The position numbers were made by a program, and so were the translations under genes. A DNA stretch of 12,213 bases from DAOPZC01 sp035353175. GTDB taxonomy: Bacteria; Verrucomicrobiota; Kiritimatiellia; RFP12; UBA1067. A model generated the notes under the pieces. It was not told the origin of the DNA and ran no database searches. It worked only from the letters and a program-made list of their open reading frames with translations. The stretch spans positions 1 through 12,213 of the forward strand of contig DAOPZC010000094.1 in assembly GCA_035353175.1 (NCBI GenBank), written 5' to 3'. Shown piece by piece: positions 5,658 to 12,213 of the stretch; the first letter of the stretch is position 1, and each line of letters opens with the position of its first letter.

Positions 5658-6683
5658 TTAGAGGCCCGTCCATTCCTTCAGGTAGGGCTGGATCTCCGTC
5701 ATCTTCCGGGCCACCCCGGCATAGTCCACCCGCATCACCCTCAGCTCGCCGACCGGCCGCAGTTCGGGCGGCATTGCGACGCCGGGATGCAGCGGGATCT
5801 GGGCGCAGTCGGCAAAAGCCAGCTTCCGCTCCGTTTCCGCCGTGAGCAGGTAGTCGGCCAGTTTCCGGGCAGCCTCCGGGTGCGGGGCACCCTTGATCAG
5901 CACGACCGCGTTGGGCACGATGAACACGCCCACCCCGCCCTCCTCCTGGTCGGGGTACACCATGGCGACGGGCTTGCCCTGCCGCATGCGGTTGACCGCG
6001 TCGTCGCTGTCGACCAGGCTGAAAGCATAGCGCCCGTCGGCGACGAAATCCGCGCTCTCGCCGTTGCTCGTCGAGACCGCGACCCCGTTCCGCTTCAGCG
6101 CCGCCATCCACTCCCTGCCGCGTCCGTCACCCATGACTGTGAATAGGGCGGCGACCTCGGCTGTCGTGGTCCCGAACAGGGGGTTGGTGATGACCGCCTT
6201 GCCCTTCCAGCGCGGCTCCGCGTAAGCCATGACGGAGGTCGGGCCGTCAGTCACATTCGTGTGCACGATCAGCACCCGCGCCCGCGCGGAAAACCCCGTC
6301 CAGAACCCCTCGGCGTCTTTGAAGGCCGGCGGGATGCCCTTCGCGTTCGGGGAAGCGTACGGGGCGGAGATGCCCTTCTGCTTCAGGGCCTCGGCCCGGA
6401 TCGGCTCGTTCGCCCAGTACACGTCGGCCTGCGGATTGCCTTTCTCCGCGATGAGCCGGTTCATGGCACCCGTGCTCTTGGCCTCCTCGGTGTCATAGAC
6501 CGCCCGGACCCGGATGCCCGTCTCCCGCTCAAAATCCTTCAGCACCGGCTCCGAAAACACCTGGTCCTCGGACACGTACACGACGACGGAGGGCCTGACC
6601 TTGGGCGTGCAGCCGCTCAGACCGACGAAAGCAAGCGCGGCACACATCGGAACGGCCAAGCATTTGAGCACAGGTATTTTCAC
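5658..6683 (-). CDS. ABC importer solute-binding lipoprotein (ferric-iron/FbpA-like)
   Basis: A 341-aa lipoprotein from the GTG at 6683, which has AAAGGA nine bases upstream; the frame opens earlier at 6752 but that extension has no signal-peptide character. Residues 1-25 form a lipoprotein signal ending L-S-G-Cys25. The mature part begins VVVYVSEDQVFSEPVLKDFERETGI and carries DTEEAKSTG and NPQADVYWANEP, typical of a periplasmic binding-protein subfamily usually annotated as Fe(III) binding. The tandem Tyr pair that ligates iron in classical FbpA is not seen; the corresponding segment reads FSLVDSDDAVNRM. Iron is therefore the likeliest, but thiamine or phosphonate compounds are possible. First gene of the importer operon, downstream of a terminator-like hairpin. 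Confidence 0.85.
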   Translation of the reverse strand: MKIPVLKCLAVPMCAALAFVGLSGCTPKVRPSVVVYVSEDQVFSEPVLKDFERETGIRVRAVYDTEEAKSTGAMNRLIAEKGNPQADVYWANEPIRAEALKQKGISAPYASPNAKGIPPAFKDAEGFWTGFSARARVLIVHTNVTDGPTSVMAYAEPRWKGKAVITNPLFGTTTAEVAALFTVMGDGRGREWMAALKRNGVAVSTSNGESADFVADGRYAFSLVDSDDAVNRMRQGKPVAMVYPDQEEGGVGVFIVPNAVVLIKGAPHPEAARKLADYLLTAETERKLAFADCAQIPLHPGVAMPPELRPVGELRVMRVDYAGVARKMTEIQPYLKEWTGL

Positions 6684-6716
6684 AGGAAACGGTCCTTTCA
6701 AGTCCAAGACGGATGC

Positions 6717-6753
6717 GAAGAAAGCGAACGTGGGGCCGGAAGGCGGCCCCACG
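6717..6753 (-). terminator. Terminator-like hairpin after the lectin-PepSY gene
   Basis: CGTGGGGCC (6729-6737) pairs with GGCCCCACG (6745-6753) over a 7-base loop. On the minus strand the stem is followed by TTCGCTTTCTTCG, T-rich but interrupted. It lies 20 bases after the stop of the PepSY-like gene and 34 bases before the SBP start codon, separating the exported-protein genes from the importer operon, perhaps incompletely. Confidence 0.6.
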
Positions 6754-6772
6754 TCAGGGTGTGCGGCCGGGG

Positions 6773-7690
6773 CTACTTCTTGGCGTCGTCCTTGTCATCC
6801 TCCTCCCAGCCGAGGAACTTGCCGTCTGCCGCGACCGAGAACTCGCGCTCCTTGCCGTCCTTCTTGATTTCCACATCGTAGACGGTCTTCCCGTCCTCGT
6901 CCTCTTTCTCGATCTCCTGAATCGCGGCGTCGCCCGCCTTCTCCTTGATTGTCTTCTGCACCGCCGCCGGGCAGTCCTTCAGCTCGACTTCCTGCTCGTC
7001 ATCGTCCTTGTCCTCGCAGGAACCATAGCCGAAGTCGTCGAAGATCGTGACGCTGTCGGCCTTCGTCCACACGCCGACCGCGCCGGCATCCTTGAAGGTG
7101 TCGTCGGTGGCCTCAATGACAACACTCCCGTCGAGCGTCACCTTGAAACGGTTGTCGTCAAAATCCACGCGCAATGTATGCCACTCGTTCGGCGAGACCT
7201 TCACACCGGCGTTCTTGAACGATACGCGCTTGCCCTTGACTGTATGGTAGATTGTGACGTTGTCCTCCAGCGCGTTGGCGCGGGTGATGTAGTAGTTGTC
7301 GCCATCCTGCCAGCGCCAAATCAGGCCGCCGGCCTGGTCCTCCTTGCCGGCGAGCGGCTTGAACCTGACCTCGACAAACCCGTCCGAGATCTTCACGCCC
7401 TGCTTCACACACCACGGGAACCGCCCTTCGCCCGACTGCTTCAGCACGTTCGGCTTGCTAGGCGCGGAGCCGTCGGCTTCAACCGTCCACTTGGCCGCAC
7501 CCGGCCCCGTGCATCCGGCCAACCAGCCTGCGGGCAGTTCGCCCACCTTGTTGCTGTCGAAGCTCTCCGTCGTCTTAGCCGCCTGCACGTCCTTCTCTTC
7601 CTTCTCCTTCACCTCGGCTCGAACTATTCCGATAGCTCCGGCGGCCACGACAAGCGCCACCGCCACTCTGTTGAACTGTCTCCGTTTCAT
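6773..7690 (-). CDS. Secreted lectin-like (DUF1080-type) protein with PepSY-like C-terminus
   Basis: A 305-aa exported protein. Residues 1-25 are a Sec-type signal (MKRRQ..., hydrophobic core, VRA). Residues about 43-222 form a concanavalin-like beta-sandwich: SDGFVEVRFKPLAGKEDQAGGLIWRWQDGDNYYITRANALEDNV, EWHTLRVDF, DAGAVGVWTKADSVTIFDDF. It is clearly paralogous to the 213-aa gene at 8836. Residues about 235-296 (CPAAVQKTIKEKAGDAAIQEIEKEDEDGKTVYDVEIKKDGKEREFSVAADGKFLGWEED) resemble PepSY-like domains, which often accompany two-component and metal-related genes. The linker and tail are highly acidic, so metal binding is plausible but not shown. AAAGGAGA precedes the ATG. Function unknown. Confidence 0.75.
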   Translation of the reverse strand: MKRRQFNRVAVALVVAAGAIGIVRAEVKEKEEKDVQAAKTTESFDSNKVGELPAGWLAGCTGPGAAKWTVEADGSAPSKPNVLKQSGEGRFPWCVKQGVKISDGFVEVRFKPLAGKEDQAGGLIWRWQDGDNYYITRANALEDNVTIYHTVKGKRVSFKNAGVKVSPNEWHTLRVDFDDNRFKVTLDGSVVIEATDDTFKDAGAVGVWTKADSVTIFDDFGYGSCEDKDDDEQEVELKDCPAAVQKTIKEKAGDAAIQEIEKEDEDGKTVYDVEIKKDGKEREFSVAADGKFLGWEEDDKDDAKK

Positions 7691-7756
7691 GAGTCTCCTT
7701 TGTTTGTATGCTACATCTCGACAACACCCTCGGGGGCAGTGAACGGAACTACTCCG

Positions 7757-8803
7757 TCATCGCGCAGCCTTTTCCTTCATCTCACCCGGGGAAACAAGCA
7801 CCGCACCCACCGCAAGTCGCTTCGGGGATTTCCCCACCGGCACGGTCGCCGCCACCTTGAGCGTGGCGACGTCAACGATGCTGACGCTGTTGTCACCGGT
7901 GTTGCTGATGACCGCGAGACCGCCGTCGGGAGCGAAGGCGACCCAATTCGGATCGCGGCCGACATGCACGCGACCGAGAATCGCGTGATCCGTTGTCGAG
8001 AAAACCGTCACCTCATCGGTGGTTTGGGTGGCAATCCATAACCGTGCCCCATCGGGGGTGACCGCCAAACCGTGGGCATCTTTGCCCTCCTCCGCAAATT
8101 TCGGCTCGCCTAGCGCGATCCGATCCACGACCTTCCCTCGCGCCACATCCACCACCAGCGCGCCATTGAACCAGCGCACCGTTTGGTACACACGCTTGCC
8201 ATCGGACGTCCAAGACGGAATTCGCGGCCAGCCGAACATCGGAACTTCCCCGACAATTTCAAAACTGGACGCATCCACCAAGACCGCCTTCATGTCGCCT
8301 TCGCACGTCACGTAGATGCTGCGCCCGTCAGGGCTGCGCAATGCTATGTGAGGGGCTCGCCCAACAGCTATGGATCTCACGACCTTGCGCGCGGCGACAT
8401 CCACAACAGCGAGCTTGTCAGCGCCGTTGATCGTGACAAACAGGAAGCGGCCATCGGCGCTGACCTCTAGTTGGTTCGGACTCTTGCCGACCTCGACCGT
8501 CGCAGTGATTTCATTCTTCGCCGGATCGATGAACGATACCGTTCCGGCCCCCTCATTCGAAACGTAAACGGCACCGCCGTCAGGCGCAATCGCGACGCCA
8601 TGCGGCTTGCTGCCGGTCTTGACGCTGGCAAGCTGTTGGCCTGATGCGGGATCGATGACGGACACGCCGTCGCCGCCAAAATTGGCGACGTAAGCGCGGA
8701 CGACTTGTGCCGCAGCCATTGCCGGCAAAGCACCGGCACCTGCGAACAGCGCAAGCGCACCGAGAGCCATTCCTGTGTGGATCGCGATGTTACGTGTCTT
8801 CAT
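7757..8803 (-). CDS. Secreted YVTN-family beta-propeller protein
   Basis: A 348-aa exported protein from the ATG at 8803, which has GAGG six bases upstream; a GTG at 8821 would add six residues. Residues 1-32 are a signal peptide (ALALFAGAGALPAMAAA). About seven repeats of roughly 40 residues follow, each with the pattern V-x-V-D-x-A-x-x-x-V-x-x-x-I-x-V-G-x-x-P-x-x-x-A-x-x-P-D-G-x-x-x-Y-V, for example GVSVIDPASGQQLASVKTGSKPHGVAIAPDG. This is the YncE/YVTN repeat family, used for protein, DNA or polymer binding outside the membrane. No catalytic or haem-binding motif is visible. It sits between two genes encoding paralogous lectin-like proteins. Confidence 0.85.
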   Translation of the reverse strand: MKTRNIAIHTGMALGALALFAGAGALPAMAAAQVVRAYVANFGGDGVSVIDPASGQQLASVKTGSKPHGVAIAPDGGAVYVSNEGAGTVSFIDPAKNEITATVEVGKSPNQLEVSADGRFLFVTINGADKLAVVDVAARKVVRSIAVGRAPHIALRSPDGRSIYVTCEGDMKAVLVDASSFEIVGEVPMFGWPRIPSWTSDGKRVYQTVRWFNGALVVDVARGKVVDRIALGEPKFAEEGKDAHGLAVTPDGARLWIATQTTDEVTVFSTTDHAILGRVHVGRDPNWVAFAPDGGLAVISNTGDNSVSIVDVATLKVAATVPVGKSPKRLAVGAVLVSPGEMKEKAAR

Positions 8804-8835
8804 AGAAGCCTCGCTTTTCACCTTACGAAGGCGGC

Positions 8836-9477
8836 CTATTTGCCGCCGTACTCGATTTTGTCGAACACCGTCACGCTATCGGCTTTCGTCCACAGGCCGA
8901 CGGCACCGCTTTCCCGGAAGGTGTCATCCTCCACTTCGAAGAGCCGCTTGCCGTTGAATGCCACCAGAAATCTGCTGCCCTCGAAATCCACCCGCAATGT
9001 GCCCCACTTGTCGGTCGGCACCTTGACATCCACCCCGTAGCCGTACAGCCGCCCTTTGACCGGCAGAGAGGAGCGCTTGCCGTCCACCGTTTTGTACAGC
9101 ACGACGTTGTCTTCCAGCGCGTTCGCCCGCACGACGTAGTAGTTCTTGCCGTCCTGAAAACGAAAGACGATGCCCCCGGCTTGGTCTTCTTTACCGTCGA
9201 CAGGTTTGAATTTCGTCTCGACAAACCCGTCGCTCAATTTTACGTCGGATTTCACCGCCCAGCAGAAGGTCGCATCGCCGGACTGCTTCAACACCCTGCT
9301 CCGGCTCTGTGCTGTGTCATTAGTGACCTGCCAATTCGCCGCACCCTTTCCTGTGACGCCCGTCTGCCACGATGCCGGCAACGCGCCGGGTGCGAGATCG
9401 CCGAAACGGATCGTGGTCTGCGCGGACGCCGCGTGTGCCGTGACAGCCAGTGCGATTGCTGCTAGTCCTCGTTTCAT
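8836..9477 (-). CDS. Secreted lectin-like (DUF1080-type) protein
   Basis: A 213-aa exported protein. The signal peptide MKRGLAAIALAVTAHAASA precedes a Gln at position 20. The rest is one beta-sandwich domain: GALPASWQTGVTGKGAANWQV, VLKQSGDATFCWAVKSDVKLSDGFVETKFKP, KEDQAGGIVFRFQDGKNYYVVRANALEDNV, and GAVGLWTKADSVTVFDKIEYGGK. It matches the N-terminal domain of the gene at 6773 in all these blocks but has a ~9-residue insert (RLYGYGVDV) and lacks the PepSY-like tail. Ribosome binding site is weak. A CTTCAG-N5-CTTCAG repeat lies 38-54 bases upstream of the start, so it may be a direct target of the adjacent regulator. Carbohydrate or polymer binding is inferred from fold only. Confidence 0.75.
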   Translation of the reverse strand: MKRGLAAIALAVTAHAASAQTTIRFGDLAPGALPASWQTGVTGKGAANWQVTNDTAQSRSRVLKQSGDATFCWAVKSDVKLSDGFVETKFKPVDGKEDQAGGIVFRFQDGKNYYVVRANALEDNVVLYKTVDGKRSSLPVKGRLYGYGVDVKVPTDKWGTLRVDFEGSRFLVAFNGKRLFEVEDDTFRESGAVGLWTKADSVTVFDKIEYGGK

Positions 9478-9493
9478 TACTTGGAACTCTAGC

Positions 9494-9531
9494 AGAATAA
9501 TGCGGCCGGCGTTACTGAAGATATTCTGAAG
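9494..9531 (-). promoter_or_regulatory. CTTCAG direct repeat and -10: candidate response-regulator site
   Basis: CTTCAG occurs twice on the minus strand (9526-9531 and 9515-9520), separated by AATAT, so the period is 11 bp. OmpR-family regulators typically bind such head-to-tail repeats as dimers. A -10-like TATTCT lies at 9494-9499, and the second repeat overlaps the expected -35 position, the usual arrangement for activation. The site lies between the kinase stop and the 213-aa gene. The same repeat was not seen in other intergenic gaps of the window. Confidence 0.5.
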
Positions 9532-9537
9532 GTTTCT

Positions 9538-10941
9538 TCATAAAGGGCCGGACGGCAACACCACGCGGAAAACACTGCCACGCCCCAGTTCGCTCTCGAC
9601 GGTGATGCTCCCTCCCAAATGCTCGACGGACAGCTTGGCGATCGCCAAGCCCAGGCCCGTGCCGCCTGACTCGCGGGCGCGGCCCTTGTCGATGCGGAAG
9701 AACCTTTCAAATATCTTCTGATGAAATTCGGGCGCAATACCCGGACCTTGATCGGCTATTTCGATCACCGCGCTGTCGTTACGACGGAAGGCCCGCATTT
9801 CGATGCGGCTGTTGGCTGGGCTGTACCGGATTGCGTTGTGCAGGACGTTCATCAGGGTTTGGCGCAAAAGCAGCCGGTCCGTCGTCGCGGAAAGGTCTGG
9901 CGTAACAGCCAGCTCAAGTATCTGGTTGTTCTCCGTGGCGAGAATGCCCAAGTTTTCGCAGACCTCTTCCATCAGCTCCGCCAGGCGTACGGGGCTGCGC
10001 CGCCGCGGCAGGGTGCCGCTCTCGATTCGGGCCAGCGCCAACAACGCCTCGATGAGATCATTCAGCCCTTGCGCGTCCTCCAGCATGCTTGCGATGGTCT
10101 CGCGCAAAACCGCCGGATCGTGCCCCTCGCGCAGCCCGACCTCGCCGACGGTGCGCAGAGCGGTCAGCGGCGTGCGCAACTCGTGCGAGGCGTCGGCAGT
10201 GAACCGTTTGAGCGCGTCAAACGAACCCTGCAAACGCTGCAGCGTCTGATTGAAGACCGTAGCGAGTTGGCCTAGCTCGTCATGCTCGTTAGGATTCGGC
10301 AACCGCTGGTCCAGCGACTCCGACGTGATCGCTCTCGCTCGTTCGGCCATCGCGCCCACCGGTGCCAGCGACCGGCCCGCGACGACAAAGCCGCCAAGCG
10401 CCGACAGAAAGATTGCCAACGGCAAACTGAGCGCGAAACCGGCCAGCACTTCCTGTAACGTACGCCGCATGTCTGACTCGTCGCGGAGCACCCGAACGAC
10501 GACGCCGCGCTCGTGAATACGCGCGGGCCGCTCCATCACCCGCACAGACAACGCGCCCGCCAAGACGACCGTGTCGAAGCGCAACCCTGCTCCGGCCGGC
10601 GCCGGCAGCCGCGAACTCTGCGTGGCCGGCACGGGCCAGCGCTGCAACACCAGCTGTTTGTCTTCCGACCAGACTTCAAACCACGCCGCAAGCCGCGCGT
10701 AACCTTCGTCGCCGTGCGCGCCCTGCACCAACCAGCGCACGCGGCCAGCCGCATCCGACTCCAGCTGCGCTTCAAGAATATCGAAATCTATGCGCAGCTG
10801 CCGATCCAGCTCCGCCGAGAGCCGATGCTCGACGAGTTCGTACACGAAGACCGCCAGCGCGAGTGAGGTCACGGCCGCCGCTGCCGCGTACCAGAGGGTC
10901 AGCCGCAGTCTCAAAGAACGGCGTTGCCACCAGCTGCTCAT
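9538..10941 (-). CDS. Sensor histidine kinase, CusS/heavy-metal-like
   Basis: A 467-aa membrane kinase that phosphorylates the adjacent regulator. Transmembrane helices lie at about 13-35 and 165-188 with a ~130-residue periplasmic sensor between them; HAMP at about 189-241. The dimerisation/phosphoacceptor motif is FTADASHELRTPLTALR with His253, the N-box NVLHNAIRYSP near 365-375, G1 DQGPGIAP at 397-404, F-box FERFFRID, and G2 GGTGLGLAI at 427-434. All catalytic elements are intact. The F-x-A-D-A-S-H-E-L-R-T-P-L motif and arrangement resemble CusS/CopS kinases. The periplasmic domain shows no clear metal-ligand cluster, so the signal is not known. The start overlaps the regulator stop by ATGA. 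Confidence 0.93.
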   Translation of the reverse strand: MSSWWQRRSLRLRLTLWYAAAAAVTSLALAVFVYELVEHRLSAELDRQLRIDFDILEAQLESDAAGRVRWLVQGAHGDEGYARLAAWFEVWSEDKQLVLQRWPVPATQSSRLPAPAGAGLRFDTVVLAGALSVRVMERPARIHERGVVVRVLRDESDMRRTLQEVLAGFALSLPLAIFLSALGGFVVAGRSLAPVGAMAERARAITSESLDQRLPNPNEHDELGQLATVFNQTLQRLQGSFDALKRFTADASHELRTPLTALRTVGEVGLREGHDPAVLRETIASMLEDAQGLNDLIEALLALARIESGTLPRRRSPVRLAELMEEVCENLGILATENNQILELAVTPDLSATTDRLLLRQTLMNVLHNAIRYSPANSRIEMRAFRRNDSAVIEIADQGPGIAPEFHQKIFERFFRIDKGRARESGGTGLGLAIAKLSVEHLGGSITVESELGRGSVFRVVLPSGPL

Positions 10942-11624
10942 TCCTGATGATCCACCCGCAACACTAAGCCCAAGCCTCGGACAGTGTGCAGGAGTTTGGT
11001 TGTCCGCCCCCCGTCCAGTTTCTTCCGCAGGTGGGCGAAGTGCACGTCAATCACGTTATCCAGCGGCGTGGTGCGGTTGGTCTCGCGCCACACGTCGCGG
11101 GCCAGCATCGGGCGAGTGACCGTCTGTCCGTCGTGCTGCAGCAGGTAGGCGAGCAGGTCGAACTCGCGCGGCGTCAGCGAAATCTCGTCTGCGCCGCGCC
11201 ACACCCGGCGGTGCGCAAGGTCCACAGTCAGGTCTGCTACCTGCCGGCGCAACGGCTCCTCCGCCGCCTTGCGGCGCAACAGCGCGCGGAGCCGGGCGAC
11301 CAACTCCGCAAATGCAAACGGCTTGACGAGGTAATCGTCGGCCCCGGCCTCGAGCCCTAGCACGCGGTCCTCTACCGCGTCACGGGCCGTCAACAGCAGC
11401 ACCGGCGCCGTCATCCCTTGCGCGCGGATTGTCGAAAGAATCTCGATTCCGTCGCGGCCCGGCAACATCCAGTCCAACACCAAGAGGTCGAATCTTTCCG
11501 TGTTGAGCAAAAAGAAGCCGTCTTCCCCCGTCCGCGCCACCGAGGAGTGAAACCCTTCACGAGTCAGCCCGCGTTTGATCGCCTGGGCGGTCTTGACGTC
11601 GTCTTCTATAATGAGCACTCTCAC
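10938..11624 (-). CDS. OmpR/CusR-type response regulator
   Basis: A 228-aa DNA-binding regulator. The receiver domain has the acidic pair Glu7/Asp8-Asp9 region (IIEDD), phosphoacceptor Asp51 (LVLDWMLPGRDG), Thr79 and Lys101 (VKPF). The C-terminal winged helix runs about 127-225 with SLTPREFDLLAYLLQ and the recognition region NVIDVHFAHLRKKLD...HTVRGLGLVL, closest in form to CusR/CopR. GTG at 11624 was chosen because it gives the normal family length and has AAGG upstream; the frame continues 44 codons further but that part has no domain and covers the promoter. First gene of the operon with the kinase. Confidence 0.95.
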   Translation of the reverse strand: MRVLIIEDDVKTAQAIKRGLTREGFHSSVARTGEDGFFLLNTERFDLLVLDWMLPGRDGIEILSTIRAQGMTAPVLLLTARDAVEDRVLGLEAGADDYLVKPFAFAELVARLRALLRRKAAEEPLRRQVADLTVDLAHRRVWRGADEISLTPREFDLLAYLLQHDGQTVTRPMLARDVWRETNRTTPLDNVIDVHFAHLRKKLDGGRTTKLLHTVRGLGLVLRVDHQE

Positions 11625-11669
11625 GTTGTGCCTTGCAAGCGAGTGAAATCGTTTCGCATAATTTTTGTT

Positions 11670-11698
11670 AGTATAAGACCAGTTACAACCGATGTCAA
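11670..11698 (-). promoter_or_regulatory. Sigma-70 type promoter of the regulator-kinase operon
   Basis: On the minus strand TTGACA (11693-11698) is followed by exactly 17 bases and TATACT (11670-11675), close to consensus. Transcription should start near 11663, leaving a leader of about 40 bases before the GTG. It also supports the short start of the regulator. Confidence 0.85.
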
Positions 11699-11893
11699 GA
11701 CACGCAGTTCCCTTGGGAAAAAACCGAAAAAACCGCCCTTGCTTGCGCGTAAACACGGCCCGGCAGGATAGAGGTGCAAAAAAGAAAACGGTCAGAATAT
11801 TCCAGGGGACCCGGCGCGAGACGCTATCGCGGCGAGCGACGGGCTGGATGGCCGCGACCGACTAGGGAGCGGCGGGATTTTCGGCATGAAAAA

Positions 11894-11915
11894 GGGCGAA
11901 CACATAGGTTCGCCC
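11894..11915 (-). terminator. Rho-independent terminator of the 57-aa gene
   Basis: GGGCGAAC (11894-11901) pairs with GTTCGCCC (11908-11915) over a 6-base loop. On the minus strand the stem is followed directly by TTTTT. It lies nine bases after the stop of the 57-aa gene. Its arms match those of the palindrome at 12126. Confidence 0.75.
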
Positions 11916-11924
11916 GTACTGGGG

Positions 11925-12098
11925 TTAATCGGCGAGGGCGTCAAGCTGGGTCAAGTGGTGCTTGGCGATTGAAACGGCCTCGCGGTATCGGGTGCGGTTG
12001 GGTTCGCGCTCATGGGCGATTGACAGGACGGTCTCAAGCTGGCGCATGAGGGCCTGCCACTTCTGATTGAATTCGGGATGCTTCGCGGGTGTGTTCAT
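11925..12098 (-). CDS. 57-aa protein of unknown function
   Basis: The ATG at 12098 has AAAGGA nine bases upstream, and a terminator follows the stop. The frame continues upstream to 12191 but that part crosses the palindrome. The protein (MNTPAKHPEFNQKWQALMRQ...) is polar and probably all-helical, with a Trp-Gln-Ala-Leu and a Leu-rich heptad pattern (LETVLSIAHE, AVSIAKHHLTQLDALAD). No Cys, no signal peptide, no family recognised. Gene-sized unit with its own ribosome site and terminator. Confidence 0.55.
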   Translation of the reverse strand: MNTPAKHPEFNQKWQALMRQLETVLSIAHEREPNRTRYREAVSIAKHHLTQLDALAD

Positions 12099-12125
12099 GG
12101 GGTGGCGTCCTTTCGTGTTGAGAGA

Positions 12126-12145
12126 GGGCGACCGGCCGGTCGCCC
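12126..12145. repeat. Perfect 20-bp GC palindrome (REP-like)
   Basis: The arm GGGCGACCGG is followed immediately by its exact complement, giving a perfect palindrome with no loop. The flank CGTAC follows as at the 11894 hairpin. It lies between the end of the right-hand partial gene and the 57-aa gene, and may serve as a bidirectional hairpin. Palindromes built on GGGCGACC...GGTCGCCC recur as intergenic repeats in many genomes. Confidence 0.6.
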
Positions 12146-12150
12146 GTACG

Positions 12151-12213
12151 TCATTCAAAAGCGACAAGGTTCTTTTCGCGGAGAGAGACAAAGCCGGGGG
12201 TCATGTCGGACGG
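12151..12213 (-). CDS. 3' end of a gene entering from the right (partial)
   Basis: Twenty open codons end in TGA on the minus strand: PSDMTPGFVSLREKNLVAFE. The frame is open to the window edge. No ribosome binding site precedes the internal Met, so this is more likely a C-terminus than a short gene. Too little remains to name a product. Confidence 0.4.
   Translation of the reverse strand, partial: PSDMTPGFVSLREKNLVAFE

Noticed and set aside
4999..6111. Minus-strand 370-codon frame overlapping the permease and binding protein
   Set aside because: It is the +1 frame of two clearly recognisable genes; the product is Gly/Arg/Ala repeats without structure.
6713..8041. Plus-strand 442-codon frame opposite the PepSY-like and propeller genes
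   Set aside because: It is antisense to two signal-peptide-bearing genes with good starts, and it crosses their intergenic gap and a terminator stem.
11760..11893. Possible gene or transposase remnant in the gap before the 57-aa gene
   Set aside because: The only open frame is Arg/Gly-rich with no ribosome site and runs antisense into the 57-aa gene; no inverted terminal repeat or transposase motif was found.

Overview
GC-rich bacterial DNA with dense gene packing. A lipoprotein signal with a Cys lipobox and several Sec-type signal peptides point to a diderm (Gram-negative type) host. The mix of a secreted lectin-like/DUF1080-type fold, a PepSY-like tail, a YVTN beta-propeller and a 'YVSEDQVFSEP' type solute-binding protein suggests a PVC-group or environmental proteobacterial genome. 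That assignment is inference; no marker gene is present.

Layout. (1) Bases 10-55 hold the 3' part (anticodon loop to CCA) of a tRNA-Glu(CUC) gene on the minus strand, with no 5' half beside it. This is the classic scar of a tyrosine-integrase element. Because foreign sequence replaces the 5' half on the right, the element should extend rightward into this window. A repeat-rich AT block (68-127) follows directly. (2) Bases 377-3336 are a run of very small, mostly unrecognised genes typical of an integrative element or prophage: two divergent ribbon-helix-helix (RHH) proteins with repeated T(C/G)TTAC half-sites between them, an excisionase/MerR-type HTH protein, two small Cys-rich proteins, a 59-aa coupled ORF, another RHH-like protein, a Cys-rich protein and an ASCH-domain protein. 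The plus-strand genes overlap or abut in ATGA-type junctions, with one strong terminator/attenuator at 1697-1737. (3) Bases 3412-11624 are eight minus-strand genes. In transcription order they are an OmpR-type response regulator and a CusS-like histidine kinase, a secreted lectin-like protein, a secreted YVTN beta-propeller, and a secreted lectin-like protein with a C-terminal PepSY-like domain. A terminator-like hairpin follows, then an ABC importer (lipoprotein SBP, fused two-half permease, short ATPase). (4) Bases 11894-12213 hold a 57-aa orphan gene between two related palindromes and the last 20 codons of a gene entering from the right.

How the parts may work together. The two-component genes have a textbook promoter (TTGACA-N17-TATACT). 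Just after the kinase, before the first secreted gene, lies CTTCAG-N5-CTTCAG, an 11-bp-period direct repeat of the kind OmpR-family regulators bind, placed over the expected -35. The simplest reading is an envelope-stress or metal-responsive regulon: sensor and regulator, three exported proteins of which two are paralogues, and next to them a ferric-iron-type importer. The substrate and signal cannot be read from the sequence. No integrase, transposase, rRNA or CRISPR array was seen. Whether the importer and two-component cluster is element cargo or flanking chromosome is unresolved.
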